A stretch of DNA of 64,000 nt from positions 1-64,000 of the forward strand of contig CBDFMR010000004.1 of assembly GCA_965249765.1 (NCBI GenBank), read 5' to 3'. This DNA comes from CBDFMR01 sp965249765 (GTDB taxonomy: Bacteria; Bacteroidota; Bacteroidia; Chitinophagales; Saprospiraceae). The notes under the pieces are model-generated. The model worked only from the letters and a program-made list of their open reading frames with translations, did no database searches and was not told the DNA's origin. Positions within the stretch are counted from its first letter, which is position 1; each line of letters starts with the position of its first letter. The translations under genes and the position numbers were made by a program. Positions 1-9,500 of this stretch are shown one piece after another.

Positions 1-2
1 TT

Positions 3-418
3 GTGACTGCATTGCTCAGTTGTGGGGACAAATCGAGGACTCACTCCAGCAAGTTAGATGACAAGACCGAGATATTTGGTGTTATGAAACTTCAAGAGAA
101 TGACTGGAATAGGGGTGACATTAGATCCTTTATGAATGGATATTGGCAATCTGATAGTTTGTTATTTGTGGGCTCGAGAGGTTGACTTATGGATGGGAAG
201 AAACACTGGCCAATTATCTGAAATCGTATCCTGATAAAGAGACCATGGGTCAGTTGACATTTGATATTTTTAGATTAGAAAGTTTATCGGATCGAAGCTT
301 CTCAATGGTTGGAAAATATACATTGGTCAGGTCAGAGGACCAGCCCTCAGGATTCTTTACATTGATATGGAAGAAGGTTAATGGACATTGGGTTATTGTT
401 CAAGATATGACTAATTAA
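3..418 (+). pseudogene. Small SnoaL/DUF4440-like lipoprotein, frameshifted
   Basis: Secreted lipoprotein of the NTF2-like (SnoaL/DUF4440) kind, read across one frameshift. Frame 3 opens at the window edge with a lipobox (LLSC) and stops at TGA 183-185. A second frame takes over at 182 and runs to 418. Adding one T in GGTTGAC would join GSRG to LTYGW and restore the family pattern of a glycine/tryptophan turn, a YLKSYP helix and a final strand WKKVNGHWVIVQD. The true start lies before base 1. Function is unknown; the fold often binds small ligands. The break may be real or a one-base assembly error. Confidence 0.6.
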
Positions 419-433
419 AAATCAAAGATATTC

Positions 434-1360
434 ATGTTCTTTAAGCACGTAGACACCCCCAATAACGCTTTCTGGAAATACGTAGTAGGTACGCTCGTAG
501 TAGCTGTGTGTTATGTCTTGGGGCAGTTTCCATTGTTTATGGTGATAGGCGGCGAGAATGTAACTGCCTTTATGGATAATCCTGATTTTACAGCTTTTGG
601 TTATTCTAAAAATCTGGGCCTCCTATTGATGTTGACGATTTTCATTTTTGCATTGCTGGGATTATACTTGTTTAATAAGTTTATACACAATGGCAAATTC
701 AGAGATCTGATTACATGGCGAGCTCAGATTGATTGGAGAAAGATTATGTTCGCCTTTGGCTTTTGGATGCTATTGTCGATTTCCTTTGAAGCCGTTCACT
801 ATTTTATTAATCCGGAGCTTTATCATTTTAGATTCAATGGTGCAGCGATGATTCCATTGCTCTTGCTTGCCATCTTTATTCTGCCTATACAAACCAGTGC
901 CGAAGAAATATTTTTACGAGGTTATTTGTTTCAGGGAATAGGAAATGCTACCTGCTATAAGTGGATTCCACTGGTTGTAACAACGATCCTATTTGGATTA
1001 ATTCATATGGATAATCCTGAGGTCGATGAGTATGGGGCAGGAATTATGTTGATGTACTATTTGGGTGCGGGTCTATTCCTAGGCATCATTACGATCATGG
1101 ATGATTCACTAGAGTTGGCACTAGGGGTACATGCGGCGACCAACTTTTTCGCAGTCATTTTCGTTAGCTATAAAGGAGCGGTGTTACAGACGGATACGTT
1201 GGCAGTGACGGATCTCCAGGACCCCATGACAGTAAACATTATATTTTTCATATCAGCAATAATATTTACGGCTGTTTGTTATAATAAATATAAGTGGAAG
1301 CCATTCGGCGGATTACTCAAACCCATATCTCAAGTAAATGAATCAACAATTGAAGTTTAG
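434..1360 (+). CDS. CPBP family intramembrane glutamic protease
   Basis: Polytopic membrane protein of 308 residues with several hydrophobic segments. It carries the three CPBP/Abi protease signatures: AEEIFLRG near residues 156-163 (the EExxxR catalytic pair), FGLIHMDN near 186, and HAATNFF near 232. The family contains prenyl-protein CAAX endopeptidases and, in bacteria, proteins linked to bacteriocin self-immunity or protein processing in the membrane; the substrate here cannot be told. Its last 23 bases overlap the start of the M1 peptidase gene, so the two are probably co-transcribed and translationally coupled. Confidence 0.9.
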   Translation: MFFKHVDTPNNAFWKYVVGTLVVAVCYVLGQFPLFMVIGGENVTAFMDNPDFTAFGYSKNLGLLLMLTIFIFALLGLYLFNKFIHNGKFRDLITWRAQIDWRKIMFAFGFWMLLSISFEAVHYFINPELYHFRFNGAAMIPLLLLAIFILPIQTSAEEIFLRGYLFQGIGNATCYKWIPLVVTTILFGLIHMDNPEVDEYGAGIMLMYYLGAGLFLGIITIMDDSLELALGVHAATNFFAVIFVSYKGAVLQTDTLAVTDLQDPMTVNIIFFISAIIFTAVCYNKYKWKPFGGLLKPISQVNESTIEV

Positions 1361-3173
1361 CATTTTATTACTCCTAATATTACTTTTAAGCACAAACATA
1401 TCTTCGCAATCAGACAGGTGGCAACAAGCTTGCAAGTACAAGATGAATATTGATTTTGATGTCGATAAACATCAATTTGACGGAAAGCAATATCTGCAGT
1501 ACATCAACAATTCTCCAGATACAATAAGGAAGGTGTTTTATCACCTGTACTTCAATGCTTTCCAGCCTGGAAGTATGATGGACATTAGGTCAAGGAATGT
1601 ATTGGATCCTGATCCTCGAGTGAGAGTAAGAATTTTTGCGTTACTAGATGAAGACCAGGGATACCACAAGATTAAATCATTAAAGCATAGGGGAAATAAA
1701 GTAAAGTACATGGTAGAAGGTACCATACTAGAGGTAGAACTCACTGAAGCTATACTACCTGGAGAGAGTACCTTGTTTGAAATGGATTTCTCTTCCCAAG
1801 TGCCACTGCAGATACGACGAAGTGGAAAGAATAGCAAGGAAGGGATAGATTATTCCATGTCGCAGTGGTATCCTAAGTTGTGTGAATACGATTATCAGGG
1901 CTGGCATGCCAATCCTTATGTAGGAAGGGAATTTCATGGGGTGTGGGGAGATTTTGAAGTTGAGATAAACATAGATAAGAAGCAGATCGTTGCGGCATCT
2001 GGACTCCTAGTAGATTCAGATGAGGACGACGGTATGAAGTCTTGGAAGTATAAGGCTGAGAATGTTCACGATTTTGTATGGGCATCTGATCCAGACTATT
2101 CGGTAATTGAGTACGAAGCACATGATGGAACAATGCTTGAGTTCTACTACCAGCCGGGTGAAAAGACAAATGATAATTGGGCTGCATTGCCCAAAATAAT
2201 GGATGAAGCCTTGAGATTTATGAATGTCCGATTTGGGAAGTATCCTTATCCAGTATATAAGTTTATTCAGGGCGGAGATGGGGGTATGGAATATCCCATG
2301 GCAACCCTCATTACTGGGGAAAGGTTGATTGGAAGTTTGGTGGGCGTGTCTGTTCATGAGTGGATGCATAGCTGGTACCAGATGGTACTGGCAACCAATG
2401 AGAGCTTGTATTCATGGATGGATGAAGGGTTTACAACATTTGCTTCATCAGAAGTCATGAATCACCTGAAGATGATGCAGTTAATCCCCGGTGAGGTGAT
2501 AGATAATCCGCATCTTGGCACCATTCGAGGATTTTGCAATTTTGCCTTAAGCGGCTATGAAGAGCCATTGGTTACTCATGCTGATCATTTTAGTACAAAT
2601 CAGGCATATGGAGTGGCAGCCTATTCCAAGGGTCATGTTTTCCTGTCGCAACTTGAGTATATAATAGGAAAGGAAGACTTTGATGCCGCCTTGCTTCAGT
2701 ATTACTATGATTGGAAGTTCAAGCACCCCAATGACATGGACTGCGTTCGTGTCTTTGAAAAAGAAAGTGGAATGGAGTTGGACTGGTTTAGAGAATACTT
2801 TGTTTTTACGACCAAGACAATGGACTATGGCTTGGATACGGTGCTAGTGGAAAGCAGAAAAAGAACTAAGGTGAGATTGAGTAGAAAAGGTGATGTACCG
2901 ATGCCTATGGATTTGATGGTCACACTAGATGATGGAAGTACGCACATGTACAACATTCCATTGAGAATGATGAGAGGAGAGAAGAATGATGAGGGCATGG
3001 CCGATACTTATACAGTATTGGAAGACTGGCCATGGACCAATCCGCACAGAGAGATCATCTTACCATATAAAATGGAAAAGATAGTGTCGATTGTGCTCGA
3101 TCCATCTGGGAGAATGGCTGATGTAGATTTAAATAATAACGTCTATCCCGCTCAAGAAACAGTAGAGCCGTAG
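1338..3173 (+). CDS. Secreted M1 family metallopeptidase
   Basis: Zinc aminopeptidase of the gluzincin M1 family, 611 residues. An N-terminal signal peptide (hydrophobic run LLLLILLLS before NISSQ) points to export. The catalytic domain shows GGMEYPMA near residue 314 (the GxMEN-equivalent exopeptidase motif), the zinc site HEWMH near 340-344 and the third ligand Glu in WMDEGFTTFA near 360. An N-terminal beta domain precedes it. It starts inside the end of the CPBP protease gene. The specific substrate is unknown; periplasmic peptide trimming is the usual role. Confidence 0.9.
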   Translation: MNQQLKFSILLLLILLLSTNISSQSDRWQQACKYKMNIDFDVDKHQFDGKQYLQYINNSPDTIRKVFYHLYFNAFQPGSMMDIRSRNVLDPDPRVRVRIFALLDEDQGYHKIKSLKHRGNKVKYMVEGTILEVELTEAILPGESTLFEMDFSSQVPLQIRRSGKNSKEGIDYSMSQWYPKLCEYDYQGWHANPYVGREFHGVWGDFEVEINIDKKQIVAASGLLVDSDEDDGMKSWKYKAENVHDFVWASDPDYSVIEYEAHDGTMLEFYYQPGEKTNDNWAALPKIMDEALRFMNVRFGKYPYPVYKFIQGGDGGMEYPMATLITGERLIGSLVGVSVHEWMHSWYQMVLATNESLYSWMDEGFTTFASSEVMNHLKMMQLIPGEVIDNPHLGTIRGFCNFALSGYEEPLVTHADHFSTNQAYGVAAYSKGHVFLSQLEYIIGKEDFDAALLQYYYDWKFKHPNDMDCVRVFEKESGMELDWFREYFVFTTKTMDYGLDTVLVESRKRTKVRLSRKGDVPMPMDLMVTLDDGSTHMYNIPLRMMRGEKNDEGMADTYTVLEDWPWTNPHREIILPYKMEKIVSIVLDPSGRMADVDLNNNVYPAQETVEP

Positions 3174-3278
3174 ATTGGATTGAGTAATTGACTATGATGA
3201 GAATACTTTTGAATGTGTCGTAGTAAAAGGGAGGCACTTGGCACATTCTATAGGTAAAAAACAATCCGATGGACTATT

Positions 3279-3306
3279 CCGGCGTGCCGTTAGGCACACC
3301 CTTTAA
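3279..3306 (+). terminator. Weak hairpin terminator after the M1 peptidase gene
   Basis: Stem GGCGTGCC / GGCACACC (7 of 8 pairs) with a GTTA loop, followed by CTTTAATT. The U-tract is poor, so this is a modest candidate for ending the CPBP-M1 transcript before the convergent ndk gene. Confidence 0.4.
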
Positions 3307-3333
3307 TTCGTATGAAAGCCGAGAATCTAAAAT

Positions 3334-3753
3334 CTAATGCATCTCCGTTCCAGCAAAATGGAACGAACCTTCAATGGCCGCATTTTCATCGGAGTCAGCT
3401 CCATGAACGGCGTTTTCACCTATACTAGTAGCAAATCGAGCTCTAATGGTGCCAGGTGCAGCCTCAGACGGATTTGTCGCGCCGATGAGCGTTCTGAAAT
3501 CCTCCACTGCATTATCTTTTTCTAAAATGGCAGCAACGATCTGTCCTGATGACATGAACTCAACCAGCTCACCATAGAAGGGTCTTTCCTTGTGGACTGC
3601 GTAGAATTCTCCGGCTTTTTCTGCGGATAGTTTGGTGTATTTCAGAGCTACTATCCTAAATCCCGCTTCGTTCATTTGAGCAAGAATGGCTCCTATGTGA
3701 CCACCTCTTACTGCATCGGGCTTGATCATAGTGAATGTTCTATTTCCTGACAT
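3334..3753 (-). CDS. ndk: Nucleoside diphosphate kinase
   Basis: Transfers the gamma phosphate between NTPs and NDPs through a phospho-histidine. The 139-residue product starts MSGNRTFTMIKPDAV, the family N-terminus, and contains the active-site histidine in NAVHGADSDE near residue 117-126, with conserved RPFY and GATNP. The open frame extends 13 codons further, but a Bacteroidota -7 box (TACCTTTG) sits inside that extension, so the ATG at 3753 is the start. Length is normal for the family. Convergent with the M1 peptidase gene. Confidence 0.97.
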   Translation of the reverse strand: MSGNRTFTMIKPDAVRGGHIGAILAQMNEAGFRIVALKYTKLSAEKAGEFYAVHKERPFYGELVEFMSSGQIVAAILEKDNAVEDFRTLIGATNPSEAAPGTIRARFATSIGENAVHGADSDENAAIEGSFHFAGTEMH

Positions 3754-3776
3754 GGTATTACTTTTTTTATTGGCGG

Positions 3777-3784
3777 CAAAGGTA
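3777..3784 (-). promoter_or_regulatory. -7 promoter box of ndk
   Basis: TACCTTTG on the minus strand matches the Bacteroidota -7 consensus TAnnTTTG, 23 bp before the ndk ATG. No clear -33 TTG is seen at the expected distance, so the strength is uncertain. It decides the start codon of ndk. Confidence 0.55.
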
Positions 3785-3941
3785 GTATTCACCTTAAGTT
3801 TTTAGTAGTGAATCATATGAAATATTGATATTAAAGAGCATATCTACCTGTCATTATTATTTATCCACTTTAAATGTAAAAATGGTCATAGTCGGGTTAA
3901 CAAATGCATCAGATATACTAATCTGTTTTAACCTATCATAT

Positions 3942-4884
3942 ATGACAACAAATCGACTATCATTCGTACTTCTGGCTTTGTTATTTTGCCTTGAAGGTAT
4001 AGGCCTGGAGAAATTCACGTTGAGCGACTATATAAAGGATGCGAGTAGCGGTGAAACTCTTATCGGCACCACAGCATATATTTCCAGCCAATCAAAAGGA
4101 GTGACAAGCAATGACTATGGATTCTATTCCTTGTCAATGGAAAATGGAACCTATAAAGTAGAGTACGCCTACTTGGGTTATGAGACCCAGACGAGAGAGA
4201 TTGTACTTGATAAAAACACAACTCTTGACGTAAGTCTTGGATATGAGTCGGCGGAATTCCAGGAGATCGTCGCCGTGCCTGAGGCTGAGGACAAGAACGT
4301 CACTAATGTACAAATGAGTGTCAATATCACTAGATATCGCGACGATAAAAAATGTGCCCACATTATTAGGTGAGGTAGAAAGTATAAGAAGCATTCAGCT
4401 ATTACCAGGCGTGAGTACTGTAGGCGAAGGTGCCTCAGGATTTAATGTTAGAGGAGGAAGCATCGACCAGAACTTGATTCTACTAGACGAGGCTCCAGTG
4501 TATAATTCCTCACACTTGTTTGGTTTCTTTTCTGTTATTAATCCAGAGAATACATTGCGATTTGGAGGTCAGGCCATTTACTACACCTTTAATCCCGGTA
4601 CGGCTGTGGGTGTTAGTGAAGGAGAGACGGCTGATATCAGTCTTGATGATAAGTATGCATTAGAGTCAGCCATTTATCTGGAAAACGAGCATAAAATATC
4701 TGATAAAGTTGACTTGCATTACGACTTGCGTCTATCTCATTTCGACTACCTTGGTAAAGGTAGGTACTATAAGTATGGGGGAAGCTGACCAGGGAAAAAG
4801 GAGATTTCCGATCAGCTCTGTCGAATATAAAAGTGGGGAGTCGATACAGACGTATCTAAATCTCGAACCAAGATTTTCAATAAA
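3942..4884 (+). pseudogene. Decayed TonB-dependent receptor (CarboxypepD_reg-like + plug + barrel fragment)
   Basis: Remnant of an outer-membrane TonB-dependent receptor. After a signal peptide (start MTTNRLSF at 3942) comes a carboxypeptidase-like regulatory domain (SGETLIGTTAYI, VEYAYLGYET). An indel near 4320 shifts to a second frame that holds the plug domain (VESIRSIQLLPGV, GFNVRGGSIDQN, LLDEAPVYN). At about 4546 the text jumps from the plug end (SVINPE) straight to barrel sequence (NTLRFGGQAIYYTFNPG), so several hundred bases are missing. Another shift near 4780 leads to YLNLEPRFSIK, where the gene ends against the DHFR-like relic. Not functional. Confidence 0.8.
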
Positions 4885-4887
4885 GGT

Positions 4888-5278
4888 TTATAAACGCTTG
4901 AATTGTTGTTCATCAATGTACGCGTGTTTATATCCATCATTTTCGAGATTGGAAATTAGATTGAGAAGGTCACCTGAATACATTTCCATTTTACCTTTTA
5001 GATTATCAGGAGCTTCTTTTATTGTATTACTGAGAACAATAATTTTCAAGTTCCATAGAACCACTGTTCAGGAGTTAAGTTCATGCTTGAAATCATGTCC
5101 ATGCATTTGCGACCCATTACAATACAATCAACTGGAGACAAATAATCATTCAAGCCCATATTAGGATTCTCACCTGCGATAACCGTCCATTTCCAACGGT
5201 GTGCAACCAATCTACATTATCGTCTTTTTTGGTTATAAATCCATCTACGCTGGTTGCAATGAAAACTGAACACTTCAT
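4888..5278 (-). pseudogene. Decayed DHFR-like (RibD C-terminal domain) gene
   Basis: Reading the minus strand from the ATG at 5278 gives MKCSVFIATSVDGFI, the N-terminus of the dihydrofolate reductase/RibD-C family. After DWLHTVG the frame shifts and continues as GLNDYLSPVDCIVMGRK. It shifts again after EQW to LKIIVLSNTIKEAP and then NDGYKHAYID, where the C-terminal third is absent. The end butts against the barrel fragment of the TonB receptor on the opposite strand, so one deletion probably removed the 3' ends of both genes. Two frameshifts and a truncation make it non-functional. Confidence 0.75.
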
Positions 5279-5314
5279 TTGATTCTTTCTATTAAATGCT
5301 TATAATGTCTGGCG

Positions 5315-5899
5315 TTAATGTAGTGCTGGTCTAATTTCTAAGCATTCAATGATCTCTGCCTCCTTGTCGACCCACCATTTAAGTCGATCATAAACGTCTT
5401 TTTCATCAAAATAATTGAGAGCCATTTTTACATATATATGTCCATGCTTGGCTTCACTGATCCAGAGCATTTTATAGAAATCTGCCATCTCTTTATCACT
5501 GAGTGCCTCAGCAATGAGTTTAAAGCGCTCCGCACCTCGTGTTTCTACGACTGATGCCACCAGCAACTTATCCCTGAATCGTTCTTCTCTACCAGAGTGA
5601 CACAGCTTGATCAATGCCTTTGCATAAGGATCTTCTCCTATACTGTGATTCAGTTGCATTCCACGTTTGGCAATTAAGGCATATACCATCTGAAAATGCT
5701 CTAGTTCCTCAATCCCCGTTTCAATCAATTCTGGTATGATTTCAGTACGATTGGGATACTTAGCCACCATACTCATGGCCATGGCTGAAGCCTTCCTCTC
5801 GCAATCAGCATGATCTAAAAGAAAACTATCGAAATCAGCAAGTACTGCATCGACCCATTCTCTAGGGCTTTGAGAAATAACGTCTAGGTTGAGTTTCAT
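5315..5899 (-). CDS. miaE: tRNA-(ms2io6A37)-hydroxylase
   Basis: Non-heme di-iron monooxygenase that hydroxylates the isopentenyl group of ms2i6A at tRNA position 37. The 194-residue product shows the ferritin-like four-helix ligand set: Glu/His clusters in ADCERKASAMA, EELEHFQMV, VVETRGAERF and SEAKHGHIY. The open frame could begin 18 codons earlier, but MKLNLDV at 5899 matches where the family starts. A single gene flanked by the DHFR-like relic downstream and an IS200 remnant upstream. Confidence 0.92.
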   Translation of the reverse strand: MKLNLDVISQSPREWVDAVLADFDSFLLDHADCERKASAMAMSMVAKYPNRTEIIPELIETGIEELEHFQMVYALIAKRGMQLNHSIGEDPYAKALIKLCHSGREERFRDKLLVASVVETRGAERFKLIAEALSDKEMADFYKMLWISEAKHGHIYVKMALNYFDEKDVYDRLKWWVDKEAEIIECLEIRPALH

Positions 5900-6022
5900 G
5901 GAATTTGCCTCAAGTTTAATTGAGTTACAATAAACAAATAAACAGGTAAACATCGTGGCAATTATGAGACTAAATCATTTACTTAACTACCCGTCTAATA
6001 ACTAGACTAATACATAATGAAC

Positions 6023-6441
6023 TACCCCGCAGCAATCTGACGGGGTATCAGCCTCCCACTAATTCCTAAAACAGGCTTAATTGATTCCTCTGAAGTTGTT
6101 TATATGTCCTTCCTTGACTTTCAACATATCTCTTTATAAGATCCATATTCCCATACTGCCCTACTGTATTTATATAATATCCACTTGTCCAAAAATTTCC
6201 TCCCCACAATTTCTTCTTAACTTCTGGATGATCTTTAAATATCTCTATGGCTGTTATGCTCTTTACAATTTGCACTACTTTCTTTAGTGTCAAGTCAACT
6301 TTCTTACTAAACACTTCTCTCCTATATTTTGATGGACATACTATATGATACAACAACAAACTTCTGTTGTGACTCTTTACAATATGCCTGTCTTCCATAT
6401 TTTAAAGCTAAACATTATGCGACACCCGATGCAAGCATCGG
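6023..6441 (-). mobile_element. IS200/IS605-type element remnant with both end hairpins
   Basis: A defective tnpA gene is framed by two hairpins where IS200/IS605 elements carry their subterminal recognition structures: TACCCCG/CGGGGTA at 6023-6047 downstream of the gene and CCGATGC-AA-GCATCGG at 6426-6441 upstream. The exact tips cannot be fixed without other copies. Because the transposase has lost its catalytic histidines, the copy could only move if a related TnpA acts in trans. Confidence 0.65.
6066..6398 (-). pseudogene. tnpA: IS200/IS605 TnpA transposase lacking its HUH motif
   Basis: The 110-residue frame begins like a Y1 transposase (LLLYHIVCPSKYRREVF) and ends like one (FWTSGYYINTVGQYGN, then YVESQG with a candidate catalytic tyrosine). 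Between VDLTLKK and VVQIVKSITA about 35-40 residues are missing, exactly where the family has the His-hydrophobic-His metal site. The deletion is in frame, so the protein is open but catalytically dead. Normal family length is about 130-155 residues. Confidence 0.8.
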
Positions 6442-6517
6442 AGAATTCTCATGATTAAAAATATACATAATGTGTTGGCATGGCTTTTGTATTTCTACTC
6501 TACGAAATAGGAAGGTT

Positions 6518-9500
6518 ATGACAAAATCAAAGTTTTTTTCTATAATTACTTTAATCCTTGTAGCTGCATGTTTATGTCAACTATTTCATCAGCAGGACAA
6601 GAAGAAAATTCCTAAGAAGGATCGCATTGATGCTGCCATGAAACAAGAGTGGCTGATGGTTCATAATCCGCAAACCCAAGAAATTCCACGCCGACAACTC
6701 TTGAAAATCAAGAATGGAATGAATACCGCAAAGCGCGGTAACTCGGGATTGGTGTGGTCTGAACGAGGTCCCAACAACGTAGGAGGTCGTACTCGAGCTC
6801 TCATGTTTGACAAAGGTGATGCAACACATGAGACTGTTTTTGCGGCAGGAGTATCAGGAGGACTTTGGAAGACTACTGGGATCTCATCAACTTTCCCCAA
6901 CTGGCAGCCGATCGATGACTTTTTGGGAAACTTGTCGATTTGTGCTATTGCCCAACATCCCACACTACACAACACCATATACTTTGGAACAGGTGAAGGT
7001 TATTTCGCGAATAATGCAACTCCAGGTATGGGTCTTTGGAAAAGCGTAGATGGAGGTACATCCTGGTCACACTTGGCTTCCACCAACAATACGGACTTTG
7101 ATTATGTCCAGGACATTGTAATTGATAATTCGGGAAATATATTCGTGTCGACACTAGATGGTGTCAAGAAATCCACGAATGGAGGAGCTTCATGGACTTC
7201 TATTCTCGATCAAAATCACTTCGCGGTGACCAACAAGGCAAATAATCTTGAATTGGCAAGTGACGGTACATTGTATGCAACAATGGGTGTACTATGTGAG
7301 GATGGAATATATAAATCAACCAATGGTGGATCAACATGGACAAAACTAACAACTGGTCTTCCTTCGTCTGATTACAACAGGATTCAAATCGCTGTAGCAC
7401 CATCAGATCCTAATAGAATATATGTTCTCTTCGAGGATGAAGCAACGAGCGCGTGTAAGGGGATCTATAAATCCACTAATGCCGGTTCATCATGGTCTTC
7501 TGTGACAAATCCTGCAGCACTGGGAATGACAAATTTTGCCCGGAAGCAAGCTTGGTATGATTTAACAATATCGGTTGATCCCAATAACCCCAATAGACTG
7601 TTTATAGGTGGAATAGATTTACTTATCTCAAGTAACAGTGGAGGTTCTTGGGATCAAGTTACTCAGTGGGGAGGGCTTGGAGGAATTCAGTATATGCATG
7701 CAGATCAACACGCGATCGTCTTTGCACCAGGAGAATCAGATAAAGTGGTATTTGGAAATGATGGAGGGGTTTATTTTACGAATGATGGTAGTGCTGTAGA
7801 GCCCCAAATATTTGCTAAAAACAATGGTTTTAATGTCACGCAATTCTATGCTTGTACTGCTCATCCTAGTTCAGGAAACAATGAATATTTAGCTGGAGCT
7901 CAGGATAATGGAACGCAAAGATTTCTTTCTCCTGGTGTGAATACGACTGAAGAAGCCTCTGGCGGAGATGGGGCTAGATGTTACATTGATAAAGACAGTC
8001 CAGATATTCAGATTTCTTCGTACGTGTTCAACAATTATTTTATCTCAACGAATGGGGGTACTTCATTCAACTATATTCCTTTAAATGACAACGGATTATT
8101 TGCCAATGCAAATGACTACGACCATTCTCGCAACTACCTTTATGCGGCAGCTGCTCCTGGGAAGATCATTAGATGGACCAATCCGACAACAGGAGGTAAT
8201 TCGTATTCCACCGTTACCTTATCAGGTCTTGGTGGACAGCAAGTATCTTATGTCAAGGTTTCACCATCCGTAGCCGATCGAGTTTATATAGGTACGACGG
8301 TAGGAGATATATATAAAGTAGACAATGCACATATGGGAAGCACTAAAGCGGCAAGTCGAATAAGAAATGCGTCTACTGGGTATGTAAGTTCAATCGTGAT
8401 TGATGAGTCCAATGAGAATCATATTCTCATTTCTTATAGCAATTATGGACTAGACAATATTTATCAAACTACTAATGGGGGATCATCGTGGACGTCAGTT
8501 GAAGGTAATCTACCAGATATGCCTGTACGTGATATAACTTTCCATCCTGAGAGTACGGATAAGGCATTTATCGCAACAGAAATAGGAGTATGGTCAACTG
8601 ATAATATGAATGGATCATCAACTAACTGGCAAGCCGATAATTCTGGACTGGCTAATGTAAGAGTAGATATGCTCCATATAAGAGAGTCAGACAATATGAT
8701 GCTGGCTGCTACACATGGTCGAGGGCTCTACACAACTACCTCTCTGGGTAGTGTGAAAGCCAATTTTACCAGTTTAGGTCTTACTAAGTCAGAATCCTCA
8801 AACAGTGGCAGCATTGGCACTTGTAATGAAAACTACACTACCTATAATATCGAAGTAACACTTACTGCCCCCGTTTCTTTGCCTTCGACGGTTTTAGTAT
8901 CTGTAGATAACGCTCTTTCAAATATGACGTCTGGTCGGGATTATACCTTGACAGGAACAAGTTTGAGCTTCACCCCTGGTGGAAGCCTGTCGAAAAGTGC
9001 ATCGCTCAAAATAATTGATGATGCCATTGACGAAGCCAATGAAGTGCTTACCCTCAAAATGTTAAGTAGCCAGGTCAAGATTGGAGACGCTGATAAGATG
9101 ACAATTGTTATAAGCGATGATGACGAGGATCCTGTATTGAGTGGCGGCAGTTCTGAAATCGAAATAGGGAATGGAACGACCAGTGATGATAACTATCCCT
9201 TTAGAGGATTTTATGAGGACGAGCGAACACAGATGATCATACGTGCTGAGGAATTATTAAGTGCAGGTCTAGTAGCAGGTGATATAAAAGATATGTCGCT
9301 CCATATTATGAGCAAGGCAAGCTCGAGTCCATTCAAGGGATTTTCAGTCAAAATGATGCACACATCACTTAATGAAGTAAATCATATCGGCGATCCATTT
9401 GAAAGTGGTGCTCAAGTAGTCTATTCTGCTGATCTTTCAACAATCGACGGATGGAACAAAGTTGTATTTACTTCTTCCTTCTATTGGAATGGAGTGGATA

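Noticed and set aside
4709..5164. 151-residue plus-strand frame as a gene
   Set aside because: Its first part is the shifted TonB-receptor tail and the remainder is the antisense of the DHFR-like relic.
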